From Citrobacter sp. RHB25-C09 (GTDB lineage: Bacteria > Pseudomonadota > Gammaproteobacteria > Enterobacterales > Enterobacteriaceae): a DNA stretch of 64,000 nucleotides. Under the pieces are notes generated by a model, which worked only from the letters and a program-made list of their open reading frames with translations, made no database searches and was not told where the DNA came from. The translations under genes and the position numbers were made by a program. Positions 15,946-25,294 of the stretch are shown in pieces (the stretch's first letter is position 1; each line of letters begins with the position of its first letter). The stretch spans positions 1,860,001 to 1,924,000 of the forward strand of contig NZ_CP057483.1 in NCBI RefSeq assembly GCF_013836145.1, in the 5' to 3' direction.

Positions 15946-18255
15946 GTGCATCTTCACTCGTATCGCCTTAAGAACTACCGACGTCTACAGGATGCTCATA
16001 TTGAGCTGGCTGACGATATATCAATATTCGTAGGATCGAATAACAGCGGAAAAACCTCAGCGACTCAAGCGATTCATGCGTTCATCACGGGAGGGAGGGA
16101 TCGTTTTAGCCTCTACGATTTTAGTTCCCCATGTTGGAAACGTTTTGATGAAGCGGGAAATATCAATTTAGCTGATCCAATACCCGAGGGATTCTCACTT
16201 CCGAGTATAGATCTCGATCTTTGGTTCGAGGTCGCGGCAGCAGATCTCTATCTCGTCATTCCATTGCTTCCTAGTACAGCATGGGAAGGCACTAAGGTCG
16301 GCATTAGAGTTTCCCTGACCGCGAAAAACTCTATTAACCTCATTCAAAACTTCCAGGAAGCTAAAGCCAGAGGGGCTGCACAGACAGCGGAACTGCCACA
16401 AGATTCGCAATATACACCATGGCCTCGATCCATGACGGACTATCTTCAGCGCGAACTCAAGAGCGAATATGAGTTGCGCTACTTCATCTTAGATCGCACA
16501 CGATTTGATGAGACGACCTTCCAAGAGATTGGAAATTATGTTCCAGATGAATTAAGTGGAGAACCAGGCGGCGGAACAATTTTAAAATCACTTATTCATA
16601 TCGATAATCTGGGTGCGCAACGACATCTTGCAGATCCTAATCCAGAAGCTGGGGGAAGATCAGAAGACTTGTCAAAGCGTTTAAGCCGCTTCTACAAACG
16701 CAACCTTAATCAAAGACAAGACGATCATGTAGCCCTTAAGGCACTATTCGACTCTGAGCAAGCGCTCAACCTTCATTTGGATGGCGTATTCAAGCCGATG
16801 CTGGATCGGCTTGCCAGGCTTGGCTATCCGGGCGTCAATAATCCGCGACTGAAAATAATGTCAGCATTAGACCCCGCTCACGTAATGAACCAGGATGCAC
16901 GGGTTCATTATCAGATCGGAGATGGAGAAGAGACCGCCACTCTTCCTGACAGTTATAATGGGCTTGGATTCAAAAATTTAATCTACATGGTTGTAGAAAT
17001 TTTAGACTCCCAAGCAAGATGGGCAGCGATGGATAATCGACCTCCATTGCATCTGCTTTTTGTGGAGGAACCGGAGGCTCATCTACACGCTCAGCTCCAA
17101 CAGGTCTTCATCCGCAATATTCTTGAACTTCTGAACATAGAGGGAGACGACGGAAGCATTTTTGGTAGTCAGATGGTTATCACGACTCACTCGCCGCACA
17201 TCCTTTACGAGCGAGGATTCAAGCCGATTCGCTATTTCCGACGCAAAAAAACTGGTACAGAACAGGTGACAGAAGTCCTCAATCTATCGGCGTTTTACCA
17301 ATCTCAACCGAATGATCGTGATTTTTTAGAACGATATCTGAAGCTGACACATTGTGATCTATTTTTTTCAGATGCGGCTATTCTCGTTGAAGGTAACGTT
17401 GAGAGATTGCTCCTCCCTGTCATGATTAGAAAGAGCGCGAAGACTCTCCGCTCAGCTTGCTTATGTGTCTTAGAGGTTGGTGGGGCCTTTGGACACCGTT
17501 TCCAGTCACTCATTGAGTTTCTCGGTCTGACCACACTGATCATTACTGATATTGATAGTGTTGCTCTTAAAGCTCAGGCGATTGAGGGTGCTGAGGAGGA
17601 CGAAGAACTCGAAGAATTTGATATTCCAACCGACGCGGAAGACGATCCAGCGGACCTGGCCCAAGGCAATGAGCAAGATCCAGACGGTGAATCGATGGTT
17701 CCTGCACCTAAGAAGAAATATGGCACAGCCTGCTTACCAAGTACACCGAACGCTGCAACCTCGAACCAAACTCTTATCAAATGGCTTCCTGGGAAGCTCA
17801 CAATCGAAGAACTGCGTAATGCATCTGAAGCGGACAAAACTCACGTATTCGAAAACGATGCAAAGGTTCGCGTTGCCTATCAGACTGAGCGGGCTATTAC
17901 CTGGAACGGAGCCACCGAAATCTTATGCGGGCGTACGCTTGAAGAGGATTTCGGCCTCGAAAACCCGAACTGGTCCCAAGCCATAGCGAGAAAGCCTTTA
18001 GGTTTAATTGTGAAAGGAGAGCCCATTAGTCCAGCAGCTCTTGCCGAAGGCCTTCATCAAAAGGTTTCGCGAAAGAGTTTCGATAAAACAAAGTTTGCGC
18101 TTGCAGTTCTCACCGAAGATGAGGAAGCATGGCATGTGCCGGTTTATATCCGTGATGGACTTGTCTGGCTGAAAGACGAAATACGGCTCGAACTCGAAAC
18201 CGTGCTACCTGAACTTATCGCCGAAGAAGATGTTGTGACGGGAGGTGAGCAATGA
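15946..18255 (+). CDS. OLD-family ATP-dependent endonuclease, GajA-like (Gabija)
   Basis: A 769-residue class 2 OLD nuclease. The N-terminal ABC-type ATPase shows Walker A GSNNSGKT (residues 30-37), signature/Walker B LLFVEEPEAHLHAQ and the His-switch ITTHSPH. The C-terminal TOPRIM domain shows Glu482 in VEGNVERLLLP and Asp535/Asp537 in ITDIDS. An acidic insert (EDEELEEFDIPTDAEDDP) follows the D-x-D, making it much longer than the roughly 580-residue founding GajA. GTG start at 15946 with GGAGG 7 bases upstream. It overlaps the UvrD-like helicase gene by four bases; together they make a Gabija-type anti-phage system. Confidence 0.85.
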   Translation: MHLHSYRLKNYRRLQDAHIELADDISIFVGSNNSGKTSATQAIHAFITGGRDRFSLYDFSSPCWKRFDEAGNINLADPIPEGFSLPSIDLDLWFEVAAADLYLVIPLLPSTAWEGTKVGIRVSLTAKNSINLIQNFQEAKARGAAQTAELPQDSQYTPWPRSMTDYLQRELKSEYELRYFILDRTRFDETTFQEIGNYVPDELSGEPGGGTILKSLIHIDNLGAQRHLADPNPEAGGRSEDLSKRLSRFYKRNLNQRQDDHVALKALFDSEQALNLHLDGVFKPMLDRLARLGYPGVNNPRLKIMSALDPAHVMNQDARVHYQIGDGEETATLPDSYNGLGFKNLIYMVVEILDSQARWAAMDNRPPLHLLFVEEPEAHLHAQLQQVFIRNILELLNIEGDDGSIFGSQMVITTHSPHILYERGFKPIRYFRRKKTGTEQVTEVLNLSAFYQSQPNDRDFLERYLKLTHCDLFFSDAAILVEGNVERLLLPVMIRKSAKTLRSACLCVLEVGGAFGHRFQSLIEFLGLTTLIITDIDSVALKAQAIEGAEEDEELEEFDIPTDAEDDPADLAQGNEQDPDGESMVPAPKKKYGTACLPSTPNAATSNQTLIKWLPGKLTIEELRNASEADKTHVFENDAKVRVAYQTERAITWNGATEILCGRTLEEDFGLENPNWSQAIARKPLGLIVKGEPISPAALAEGLHQKVSRKSFDKTKFALAVLTEDEEAWHVPVYIRDGLVWLKDEIRLELETVLPELIAEEDVVTGGEQ

Positions 18256-20210
18256 GTAGTCGAGCAAATAAGCCAGACACCCAGGCCGACATAGACTTGC
18301 GGAACTGCCTTAGCAACGTTCCACCACGTAGCTTCATCATGAAGGCCGGCGCTGGTTCAGGAAAAACTACGTCACTGATTAAAGGCTTGGCATCGGCCAT
18401 CCAAATACACGGCGATAAGCTCAAGAGGACCCGGCAGCGCATTGCCTGTATTACTTATACCGAGATTGCTGCTGGAGAGATTTGGAGGGACGTCGGTAGT
18501 GATCCTCTGGTTCATGTCTCAACGATCCACAGTTTTATGTGGCTGTTAGCTAAGCCTTTCCAGAACGATATTCGCATCTGGGTGTCTGGGCGCATCATGG
18601 AAAAAATTGATGTGCTTGAAGAAAAATGCGCAACCTATGGTCCCAGAGTCCAACAGCGGACGAAGGATAAGGACGCCCGAGATTTGGAGCGCCTCCGTCG
18701 CCAGTCGGAGCGGATAGCTACAGTAAAAGGTTTTCGATACGGAACAGGTAGCAACTACGCAAAGGGTATTCTTGGTCATGACGACATTCTGAAACTGGTC
18801 TCCTACCTTATTTCCGAACGCTCTCTCTTTCGAAGCCTTCTCGCACGCCAGTTTCCATTCGTCTTTGTAGACGAGAGCCAAGACACAACTCCTGCAGTCG
18901 TGCAAGCTTTGAAGGCCGTTGAGCGTGAACCCGGGGTCACATTCTGCCTTGGTTTCTTCGGCGATCCGATGCAACGGATATATGTCACAGGAACCGGACA
19001 AGTCGAAGCAGAGTCTACTTGGATTGACATTCCGAAACCTGAAAATTTCCGGTGTTCAACTAAGGTTTTAAACCTCGCGAATGCCATTCGTCGTGGTGGT
19101 GATGACCTCGTTCAGACCCCTGGTCAACGTCTAGGTCCAGAAGGTATCATTCCCACCCCAGAGGGTTCCGCACACCTTTTTATTTTGCCTGCTGACGAAA
19201 CACGGGATGCCAATCTCGTTCGTGTACGTGAATGGATGGCAACACGAACAGGTGACGACTACTGGCGATCAGATGATAATGATCAGGCGCGAGTAAAGCT
19301 TCTTGTCATTGTTCACCAGATGGCAGCAAGGCGTTTAGGGTTTGGGGACCTCTACACTGCACTTAACTCTAAAGCCCCATCAGCGTTCAAAGATGGTTTT
19401 TTAGACGGGTCTGCATGGCCTATTTCATCGTGTGTAAAGTTTTTGATCCCGATTGCTATTGCTCATACCAATGGTCAACAACTTGAAGTGATGCGCTTGA
19501 TTCGAGAGTATTCACTTCTTCTTGATAAAGAGTCTCTTGGAGGAGCGAGCGTGGCGGAACGCCTTAAGGTACTTGGCGAACTTGTTGCTTCAATCACAGC
19601 GGGCATAGCGGGACATTCCGGAGCAACAATCGGCGATCTTCTAAAACAAGTAAATTCCTCCGATTTACTAGTCCTTGACCCTCGATTGGTATCGTATCTG
19701 GATCCAAATGCAGTTCTTCCTGTTCAGCCTGAGCCAGAAGCAGGGGAGAACAATGACGACGATGTTCAAGAAGAGGGTGAAACTGACAAGGAAATGGCCT
19801 CAATGGATGCTTTCCTTGCCTGCCCCGCAAGCCAGCTTTTGCCATACCATACCTATATTTCGGAACGTTCTCCCTTTTGGACTCAGCAAGGCATCAAAGG
19901 TGCTGAGTTTGATAGGGTACTTGTCGTACTGGATGACGCCGAAAGCAACCATTTCCAATTCTCATACGAAAAATACCTCGGTCTTGAGGCTCTCTCAGAT
20001 AACGACCAGAAACATATGGATGCCGGTGAAGAAACAACCATGGATCGAACGCGGCGGCTTTTCTATGTGAGTTGCACAAGGGCGTTAAAAGACCTGGCGG
20101 TTGTTCTGTTTACCGCTAATCCTGAGCAGGCCGAGGATCACATACGCCAACTTGATCTTTTTGAAGTGGAAGCCATCCACACTGGAACCGTCTTTGATCT
20201 AGCCCTGTGA
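18252..20210 (+). CDS. UvrD/Rep-type superfamily 1 helicase, GajB-like (Gabija)
   Basis: A 652-residue SF1A helicase. Walker A is AGAGSGKT (residues about 32-39), motif II is FVDESQDTTP (DExQD), and the C-terminal motifs V/VI are in QGIKGAEFDRVLVV and RLFYVSCTRALKDL. In Gabija the GajB subunit docks on the GajA tetramer and is needed for defence. Length exceeds typical GajB (about 490 residues), in line with the enlarged partner. Start ATG lies in GGAGGTGAGCAATG and overlaps the nuclease stop. A strong terminator follows, so the operon is just these two genes. Confidence 0.85.
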   Translation: MSSRANKPDTQADIDLRNCLSNVPPRSFIMKAGAGSGKTTSLIKGLASAIQIHGDKLKRTRQRIACITYTEIAAGEIWRDVGSDPLVHVSTIHSFMWLLAKPFQNDIRIWVSGRIMEKIDVLEEKCATYGPRVQQRTKDKDARDLERLRRQSERIATVKGFRYGTGSNYAKGILGHDDILKLVSYLISERSLFRSLLARQFPFVFVDESQDTTPAVVQALKAVEREPGVTFCLGFFGDPMQRIYVTGTGQVEAESTWIDIPKPENFRCSTKVLNLANAIRRGGDDLVQTPGQRLGPEGIIPTPEGSAHLFILPADETRDANLVRVREWMATRTGDDYWRSDDNDQARVKLLVIVHQMAARRLGFGDLYTALNSKAPSAFKDGFLDGSAWPISSCVKFLIPIAIAHTNGQQLEVMRLIREYSLLLDKESLGGASVAERLKVLGELVASITAGIAGHSGATIGDLLKQVNSSDLLVLDPRLVSYLDPNAVLPVQPEPEAGENNDDDVQEEGETDKEMASMDAFLACPASQLLPYHTYISERSPFWTQQGIKGAEFDRVLVVLDDAESNHFQFSYEKYLGLEALSDNDQKHMDAGEETTMDRTRRLFYVSCTRALKDLAVVLFTANPEQAEDHIRQLDLFEVEAIHTGTVFDLAL

Positions 20211-20258
20211 TCAATATTTTTGCGGGGCTCATATCGGTAGCAGAGGAATGCTCAGAAA

Positions 20259-20297
20259 CAAAAAAAGCGGGGGTAGCACCCCGCTTTGGTATTTTTG
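20259..20297 (+). terminator. Rho-independent terminator of the Gabija-like operon
   Basis: AAGCGGGG and CCCCGCTT pair around GTAGCA, with A tract before and GGTATTTTT after. Confidence 0.85.
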
Positions 20298-20530
20298 GTA
20301 AGTAGCAACCCGAAGGCGGGACGCTTCGCCTATCTTATCTCTAACTATTGCGTATTTACAAATTCTTTGAACACATTCCCTGCTATCAGGTCTCATTATT
20401 TACAAATGGACCATTAGAAGGTAGACAAACCGACATCGCTAACTGAAGGTTGTATCTAATATTGGGAGCGGTCATTCTTGCCATAAATCCTCTCACTATT
20501 TAAAGGGAACCAACGTCTTGTTAGTTTTTC
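20298..20530. other. Intergenic stretch between the Gabija-like operon and the next gene
   Basis: About 230 bases in which I see no gene or clear site; it ends just after the stop of a convergent minus-strand gene. Confidence 0.4.
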
Positions 20531-21529
20531 TTATAGCACTAGTGGTTGAACATTCCACTGTTCATTGTGCCCCTCTCGATAACAATCATATAAGAACAAG
20601 TCATTTCTTGTGTTTACTGGTAAATTTATCTTAGGAACATAGTACGTTGAATGGTCACTATCCTTAAGATTAATGTGAAAATGCTGATTCATAAGAGAAG
20701 ATAGAGCATTATTATCATGTATCAGTGAAAAAGGACCAAACTTCGCACAAAACATAGCTATAACCCCTGAAGTTGCGTCCATCACATTTTCTAAGGTTGC
20801 TTCATTAAATGATGCATTTCGATCATGTTTAGTTTTATTGTATGCGTGATACCAGCTTAAAGACTGAGTAGGTTGCTGCGTATTCCAATTTGCATATGGT
20901 TGAAAAGTACGTAATCCATTGTAGTTTTTAAACGTTATTTCAAATTCGTTCAATCCAGCTTTAGGCAACAGTTTTACATAGTCTTGAGTTGTGTACATTC
21001 GGCTGTTTGAAGGGGGGATTCCTGCTTTTTGGAAAATTGAAGTCCATAGATTTTCAACCTCTGTACACGCAAGTATTAGTAACTCTCTACTTTTATGCCC
21101 ATAAGAAGCTAAACCACTTTGACTAGGTTCCACATAGAGGAGAATATCATCAAGTTTTTCGACAAGTACACGCAACGCCTGCTCTGCTGAACGCTGCTCA
21201 TATGGATCGATATTTAAGGCTATCTGAATATCGTTAGAGTAATAAAGTGAAGGACGCCAAAGATTCTCAACAGTATCACCAATAGGCAAAGATAATGGTT
21301 GGATATTTTGAGCGCCAAATACTCGTTGTACCCAATCAACTAGAGTGCCATTTTTTTTCTCAATTACTGTTAAGCCAACAGAAATTACATTCAACCCATG
21401 GTCTTTACCATATAAATGCACAAAGTGGGTTGCAGTTTCATATGCGTAACCGATTGGCTGAGATAAATGTAAAGGCTCAGCCCATCCCGGTAGGGTAGTA
21501 ATTGTGTTGTTATAAAATATACCGTTCAT
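20531..21529 (-). CDS. Uncharacterised protein with a HEPN-like C-terminal region
   Basis: 332 residues, AT-rich and not recognised by name. The start at 21529 is chosen because GGAGAAATAATG precedes it; the frame before it runs into IS sequence. The N-terminal half looks globular beta/alpha. The C-terminal half has a helical pattern, LLILACTEVENLW and then WYHAYNKTKHDR...FNEATLENVMDATSGVIAMF, that resembles many small host-defence or toxin-associated proteins with a HEPN-type helical bundle. There is no enzymatic motif I can defend. It sits between a Gabija-like operon and IS remnants, so a defence role is plausible but unproven. Confidence 0.55.
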   Translation of the reverse strand: MNGIFYNNTITTLPGWAEPLHLSQPIGYAYETATHFVHLYGKDHGLNVISVGLTVIEKKNGTLVDWVQRVFGAQNIQPLSLPIGDTVENLWRPSLYYSNDIQIALNIDPYEQRSAEQALRVLVEKLDDILLYVEPSQSGLASYGHKSRELLILACTEVENLWTSIFQKAGIPPSNSRMYTTQDYVKLLPKAGLNEFEITFKNYNGLRTFQPYANWNTQQPTQSLSWYHAYNKTKHDRNASFNEATLENVMDATSGVIAMFCAKFGPFSLIHDNNALSSLMNQHFHINLKDSDHSTYYVPKINLPVNTRNDLFLYDCYREGHNEQWNVQPLVL

Positions 21530-21539
21530 TATTTCTCCA

Positions 21540-22491
21540 AAGCTAGCTGTGAAATTGTAAAAAGGCGTTCTGTATCGGTTTACCCGGCTTAATAAACTCC
21601 AGCACCACACTATGCTTTTCAGCCCACTGCGCAAGTGCCTGTGATATCAGTTCCGGCACGTTATACATTCGCATCTTTAGCGGATAGCCACGGGTTACCA
21701 CGATTCTGTCCAGCACCCGCACAACACGTTGTACCGGGGTATTCAGAGCAATTTCTATCGCCAGAGTCTCACAGTTTAAATCATCCACCACATTAAATGT
21801 CCGGAAGCATTTACCACATGTCAGCGCGTCATGCATAAAATCGATGGACCAGCACTGATTGAGTGCTTCAGGTGTCGCCAGCACTGCTGGGGTTCTCACC
21901 GTCAGACGCTGCTTTCCCTTGCGGCGAAAATTCAGTTTCAGCGGACAGTAAATCCGGTGAACACGTTTATGGTTCTAGGTATTGCCCTGCCTGCGCAGCA
22001 GCTGGAACAGTTTCTTAAAACCTAAAACCGTCGCGCGGATAGCGTTCTGCCAGCTCAGTCAGCGCATGAATCACCGGTTCATCACGCCGGGTAACAGGCT
22101 GATAAAACTACACTGTCCTGCTCAGCGATAACGTCCAGCAGCTCTGGCGTAAACTCATGACAAATTATGCCGTCAGATAGCTAACGAGTTCACGTTTTAT
22201 CGCTGGTTTTAAATCTTTTTTTCGATGACGTCTTAAGTGCCCGGCACTCAAGGGTGAGATCAGCAAACATCTGTTTAAGCCTCCGGTTCTCGTCTTCCAG
22301 AACTTTGATTTTTTTTATATCGGCCGCTTCCACCCCGTCATATTTCGCCTTCCAGTTGTAATAGCTGGCTTCGGATATCGCGGCCTCACGGCACACATCT
22401 GTGATGGTTCGTCCGGCTTCGACGGACTTCAGCACGGCGATGATCTGGTGCTCAGTGAATCGGATCTTACGTATAGTGATCTCCTAAGGGG
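21540..22491 (-). mobile_element. Remnant of an IS3-family insertion sequence (copy 1)
   Basis: An orfA piece (22190-22435, minus strand; the frame continues upstream to about 22475 as IRKIRFTEHQIIAVLKSVEA) has a helix-turn-helix and leucine-rich tail. An orfB integrase-core piece lies at 21543-21899 (NQCWSIDFMHDALTCGK, NVVDDLNCETLAIEI, GYPLKMRMYN). Between them the frame is broken by stops and shifts, and the end of the transposase (after GKPIQNAF) is missing. The expected orfA ATG is ATA. It is inactive. Confidence 0.75.
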
Positions 22492-22516
22492 ATATAATCA
22501 GTATGTCGGAAGATAT

Positions 22517-23015
22517 CTAAAAGTGAATGGTTCGTTTTACCAGGATACTTACAGTCAGACACTCCTTCGTGAAGTCGTCCACGCAGGTCAGGCACTTTAT
22601 CGTGCGGCCGGTGGCCAGCGCGTACATGACGAAATCCATCGACCAGGTCAGGTTGGGCTCTGCCGAGCGGAGCCGCGGCAGACGTTCCGTTGCCAGTCCT
22701 TTACGACATCGTCTGCGTTTTACGCCCAGCCCGCTGAGATGATAAAGGCAGTACACACGCTAGTGATTAAGCTGAAGGACTTCAGGCTCTTAACCGCACC
22801 GCCATACCGCCATACTTCTTGCGTCAGGTGTAAAAGGTGGTGTAGGAAATGGCGTGCTTTACGGCAGAGTTCACGGGCAGAAATCCCGGCTTCAGCCTCG
22901 CGGAGAATACTGATGATCTGTCCGTCGGAAAAACACTTCTTCATGGGGATGTCCTCATGTGGCTTATGAAGACATTACTAACATCGCGGTGTGTTAATCA
23001 ACGGGGAGCAGGTCA
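22517..23015 (-). mobile_element. Remnant of a second IS3-family insertion sequence (copy 2)
   Basis: The right terminus reads, on the minus strand, TGACCTGCTCCCCGTTGATT (23015 down), a typical IS3-group end. Inside are the orfA start MKKCFSDGQIISILREAEAGIS (22944 down) with later frameshifts, and an orfB fragment (NLTWSMDFVMYALATGRTIK, CVDDFTKECLTV; around 22540-22700). Large internal parts are deleted. It has the same orientation as copy 1, and about 25 bases separate them. It is inactive. Confidence 0.75.
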
Positions 23016-23176
23016 GATTCATACTTGGTGCCAAGTTGATAACCCAGCAGAAGCACTACCAACTATCATTGCCACGTTAGACATCCACCCCCCTACAGTA
23101 GGAAAATGCATTTTAATATAGCTTATCTTTACGCCTATAATATAAATCTCCATCAGGGCTTCAGTTCAAAATAATT

Positions 23177-24439
23177 TCACCTTGCCACTGGCAAGTCTGA
23201 ATATCGGGTTGTGTAAGCGGGAGACAACATCTCACGTTTCATAGTCCATGATTTTTCGAACCCCTGACCTGCAAACCAAACCTTCCCTTTCCCTGACTTA
23301 TTCAGTTTGTCTATAGCCCCCATTAATGCAGCGCTGTTTCTTCGTTGGGAATTATCGTCAAATAAATTTAACTGAGCCACTCCATTACTAAAAAAATCAG
23401 CAAGCATAACACCAGCCTTCATATATCGATGACCATCAATCCATACCCTCCTTAGGGCGTTCGTAGCAGCGTTTATAATGTCACGTGTATCATTCGATGG
23501 TATCAATAGTTTTACGGAAGCTTGATTTCCATAGTATATTTCGTTATCTGCATGTGGGCTTGTACGAACAAAAACGCTAACGAAACGACAAAACTGACGC
23601 TCGCCACGCAGTTTTTCCGCTGCGCGTTCGGCGTAAGCACAAATGGCCTGATGCATATCTGAGTACTGAGTTATACGGTGGCCAAAAGATCTACTACAGA
23701 TGATCTGTTGTTTTGTTGGTGAAAACTCTTCTAGTTCAAGGCATTGCTCACCACGAAGTTCTCGGACGGTCCTTTCAAGCACGACATTAAAATGCTTTCT
23801 TATTATCCACAATGAGCTTTCAGCCAGATCAAGTGCTGTATTAATACCCATGGAGTTAAGTTTCTTACTAATTCTTCGACCAACACCCCACACATCCTCA
23901 ACAGAGGTAAGTGCCATTAGCCTACGCTGCCGATCAATATTAGATAAATCGACAACACCACCAGTGCCACGCCATTTCTTGGCTGCATGGTTAGCTAGCT
24001 TTGCTAATGTTTTTGTTTGTGCAATACCAATTCCTACAGTTAAACCTGTATTTTTAAATACTTTGTTTTTCATTTCATGACCGAAATCACTTAATGGCAT
24101 GCAGTTTATCACCCCAGATAAATTAACGAAGGCTTCATCTATTGAATAAACTTCGATCGAAGGAGATATTGCAGTTAGCGTCTGCATAACTCGCTCACTT
24201 AGATCGGAATAAAGTGCATAATTAGAACTAAATACATGAATCCTGGAACTATATGTATTGTTTTTTATTTTGAAAAAAGGTTCACCCATTTTTATACCGA
24301 GGGATTTCGCTTCAGTTGAACGAGAAATAATACAGCCGTCGTTATTGGAAACCACGACAACAGGCTTCCCCTGCAAGTCTGGCCGAAAAAGAGTTTCACA
24401 AGAAGTATAAAAACTATTTACATCTACGAGAGCAAACAT
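23177..24439 (-). CDS. umuC: DNA polymerase V catalytic subunit UmuC, island copy
   Basis: A complete 420-residue Y-family polymerase. The N-terminal MFALVDVNSFYTSCE holds catalytic Asp6, and the palm motif VYSIDEAFVNLSG holds the catalytic Asp-Glu. The steric-gate region, the helix-hairpin-helix VEDVWGVGRRISKKL and the C-terminal beta-clamp-binding QLNLFDD are all present. It is clearly diverged from the host umuC that the island disrupts, and more AT-rich. It lies three bases after the island umuD stop in one SOS-controlled operon. It can be expected to supply translesion synthesis in place of the broken host gene. Confidence 0.93.
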   Translation of the reverse strand: MFALVDVNSFYTSCETLFRPDLQGKPVVVVSNNDGCIISRSTEAKSLGIKMGEPFFKIKNNTYSSRIHVFSSNYALYSDLSERVMQTLTAISPSIEVYSIDEAFVNLSGVINCMPLSDFGHEMKNKVFKNTGLTVGIGIAQTKTLAKLANHAAKKWRGTGGVVDLSNIDRQRRLMALTSVEDVWGVGRRISKKLNSMGINTALDLAESSLWIIRKHFNVVLERTVRELRGEQCLELEEFSPTKQQIICSRSFGHRITQYSDMHQAICAYAERAAEKLRGERQFCRFVSVFVRTSPHADNEIYYGNQASVKLLIPSNDTRDIINAATNALRRVWIDGHRYMKAGVMLADFFSNGVAQLNLFDDNSQRRNSAALMGAIDKLNKSGKGKVWFAGQGFEKSWTMKREMLSPAYTTRYSDLPVAR

Positions 24440-24441
24440 GT

Positions 24442-24861
24442 TTATTTATGCGCCTTAATACTAAAAATCACCACCCCAAATATTTCTAATTCATCTGCAT
24501 TTTGAAATGAAATCGAAGAATAATTATGGTTGTGAGGTACTAGCTGTAGATAAGGATGAGTACGAAGTTCTTTGACGGTAAACTCACCTGACACAGCAGC
24601 AATAACAATATCGCCATGTATGGCCGGAAGTGAGCGATCAACCACTAAAAGATCCCCATCGCTGATACCGGCGTCATGCATAGACTCCCCGCTAACTTTT
24701 ATGAAGTAAGTGGCACTCGGGTGTCTTATCAGCAATTTATTGAGATCCAGTCTGTCCTCAACATAGTCCTGCGCAGGGCTCGGAAAGCCGCAGGGCACTT
24801 TCTCAGAAAAGAGAGGAAGTATGAGCGGGGGAGAAATCTCAGTTGGTCGGGTGAAAAGCAT
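24442..24861 (-). CDS. umuD: UmuD-like subunit, island copy
   Basis: A 139-residue S24-family autoprotease. The cleavage site Cys-Gly (VPCGFPSPAQDYVEDR), active-site Ser in GESMHDAGI and Lys in GEFTVKE are conserved. The C-terminal part (HPYLQLVPHNHNYSSISF) is diverged from host UmuD. The first gene of the island umuDC operon, directly downstream of a LexA box. Confidence 0.93.
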   Translation of the reverse strand: MLFTRPTEISPPLILPLFSEKVPCGFPSPAQDYVEDRLDLNKLLIRHPSATYFIKVSGESMHDAGISDGDLLVVDRSLPAIHGDIVIAAVSGEFTVKELRTHPYLQLVPHNHNYSSISFQNADELEIFGVVIFSIKAHK

Positions 24862-24877
24862 GATGTTGATCCTATGG

Positions 24878-24897
24878 CACTGTATTTATATACAGTA
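24878..24897 (-). promoter_or_regulatory. LexA (SOS) box of the island umuDC operon
   Basis: CTGTATTTATATACAG (24880-24895) is a CTGT-N8-ACAG palindrome, about 20 bases upstream of the island umuD start, at the same distance as in the host operon. Confidence 0.92.
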
Positions 24898-25294
24898 TTG
24901 CTGAAAGCGGCTAAGGATCAAGAAACTTGTGAAGCGATTCCTGAAAGTGCTTGAAGTGTCTGTTAATTTAGTTGTGTGGTATCTAATATAGTTTTGTTGC
25001 CTGACTTAAACCCAGTTCAGCGAAACCGTAGCACTCTGACAGTAAGTCACGCCGATTCCTTGCTCTTCGATGAAGAACCAGCTCCCACCGAGTTCATTCA
25101 CAGGAATTGGACGTGCATATGCGATAAGTACATCATAAAATAAAGTATTCTGCATAACCGTCATGCAATTTTTAGTTGCCAGTTCAAATATCTGAAAAAC
25201 GTGCCCCTGAATCGGAGTCCTGTCCATTCAGAAACAGGGAGCGGGCCAGCTACGAGAGCGTTGGTCAAGTATCCAGAACACAGGTGGCCCTTTA
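24898..25294. other. Intergenic stretch between island umuDC and the STAND gene
   Basis: About 400 bases. There is no convincing gene; a 73-codon minus-strand frame (25006-25227) has no ribosome binding site. AGGTGG at 25281-25286 is the ribosome binding site of the next gene. The promoter was not located. Confidence 0.45.

Noticed and set aside
25006..25227. 73-codon minus-strand frame before the STAND gene
   Set aside because: No ribosome binding site and no family resemblance; might be a decayed fragment, but cannot be supported.
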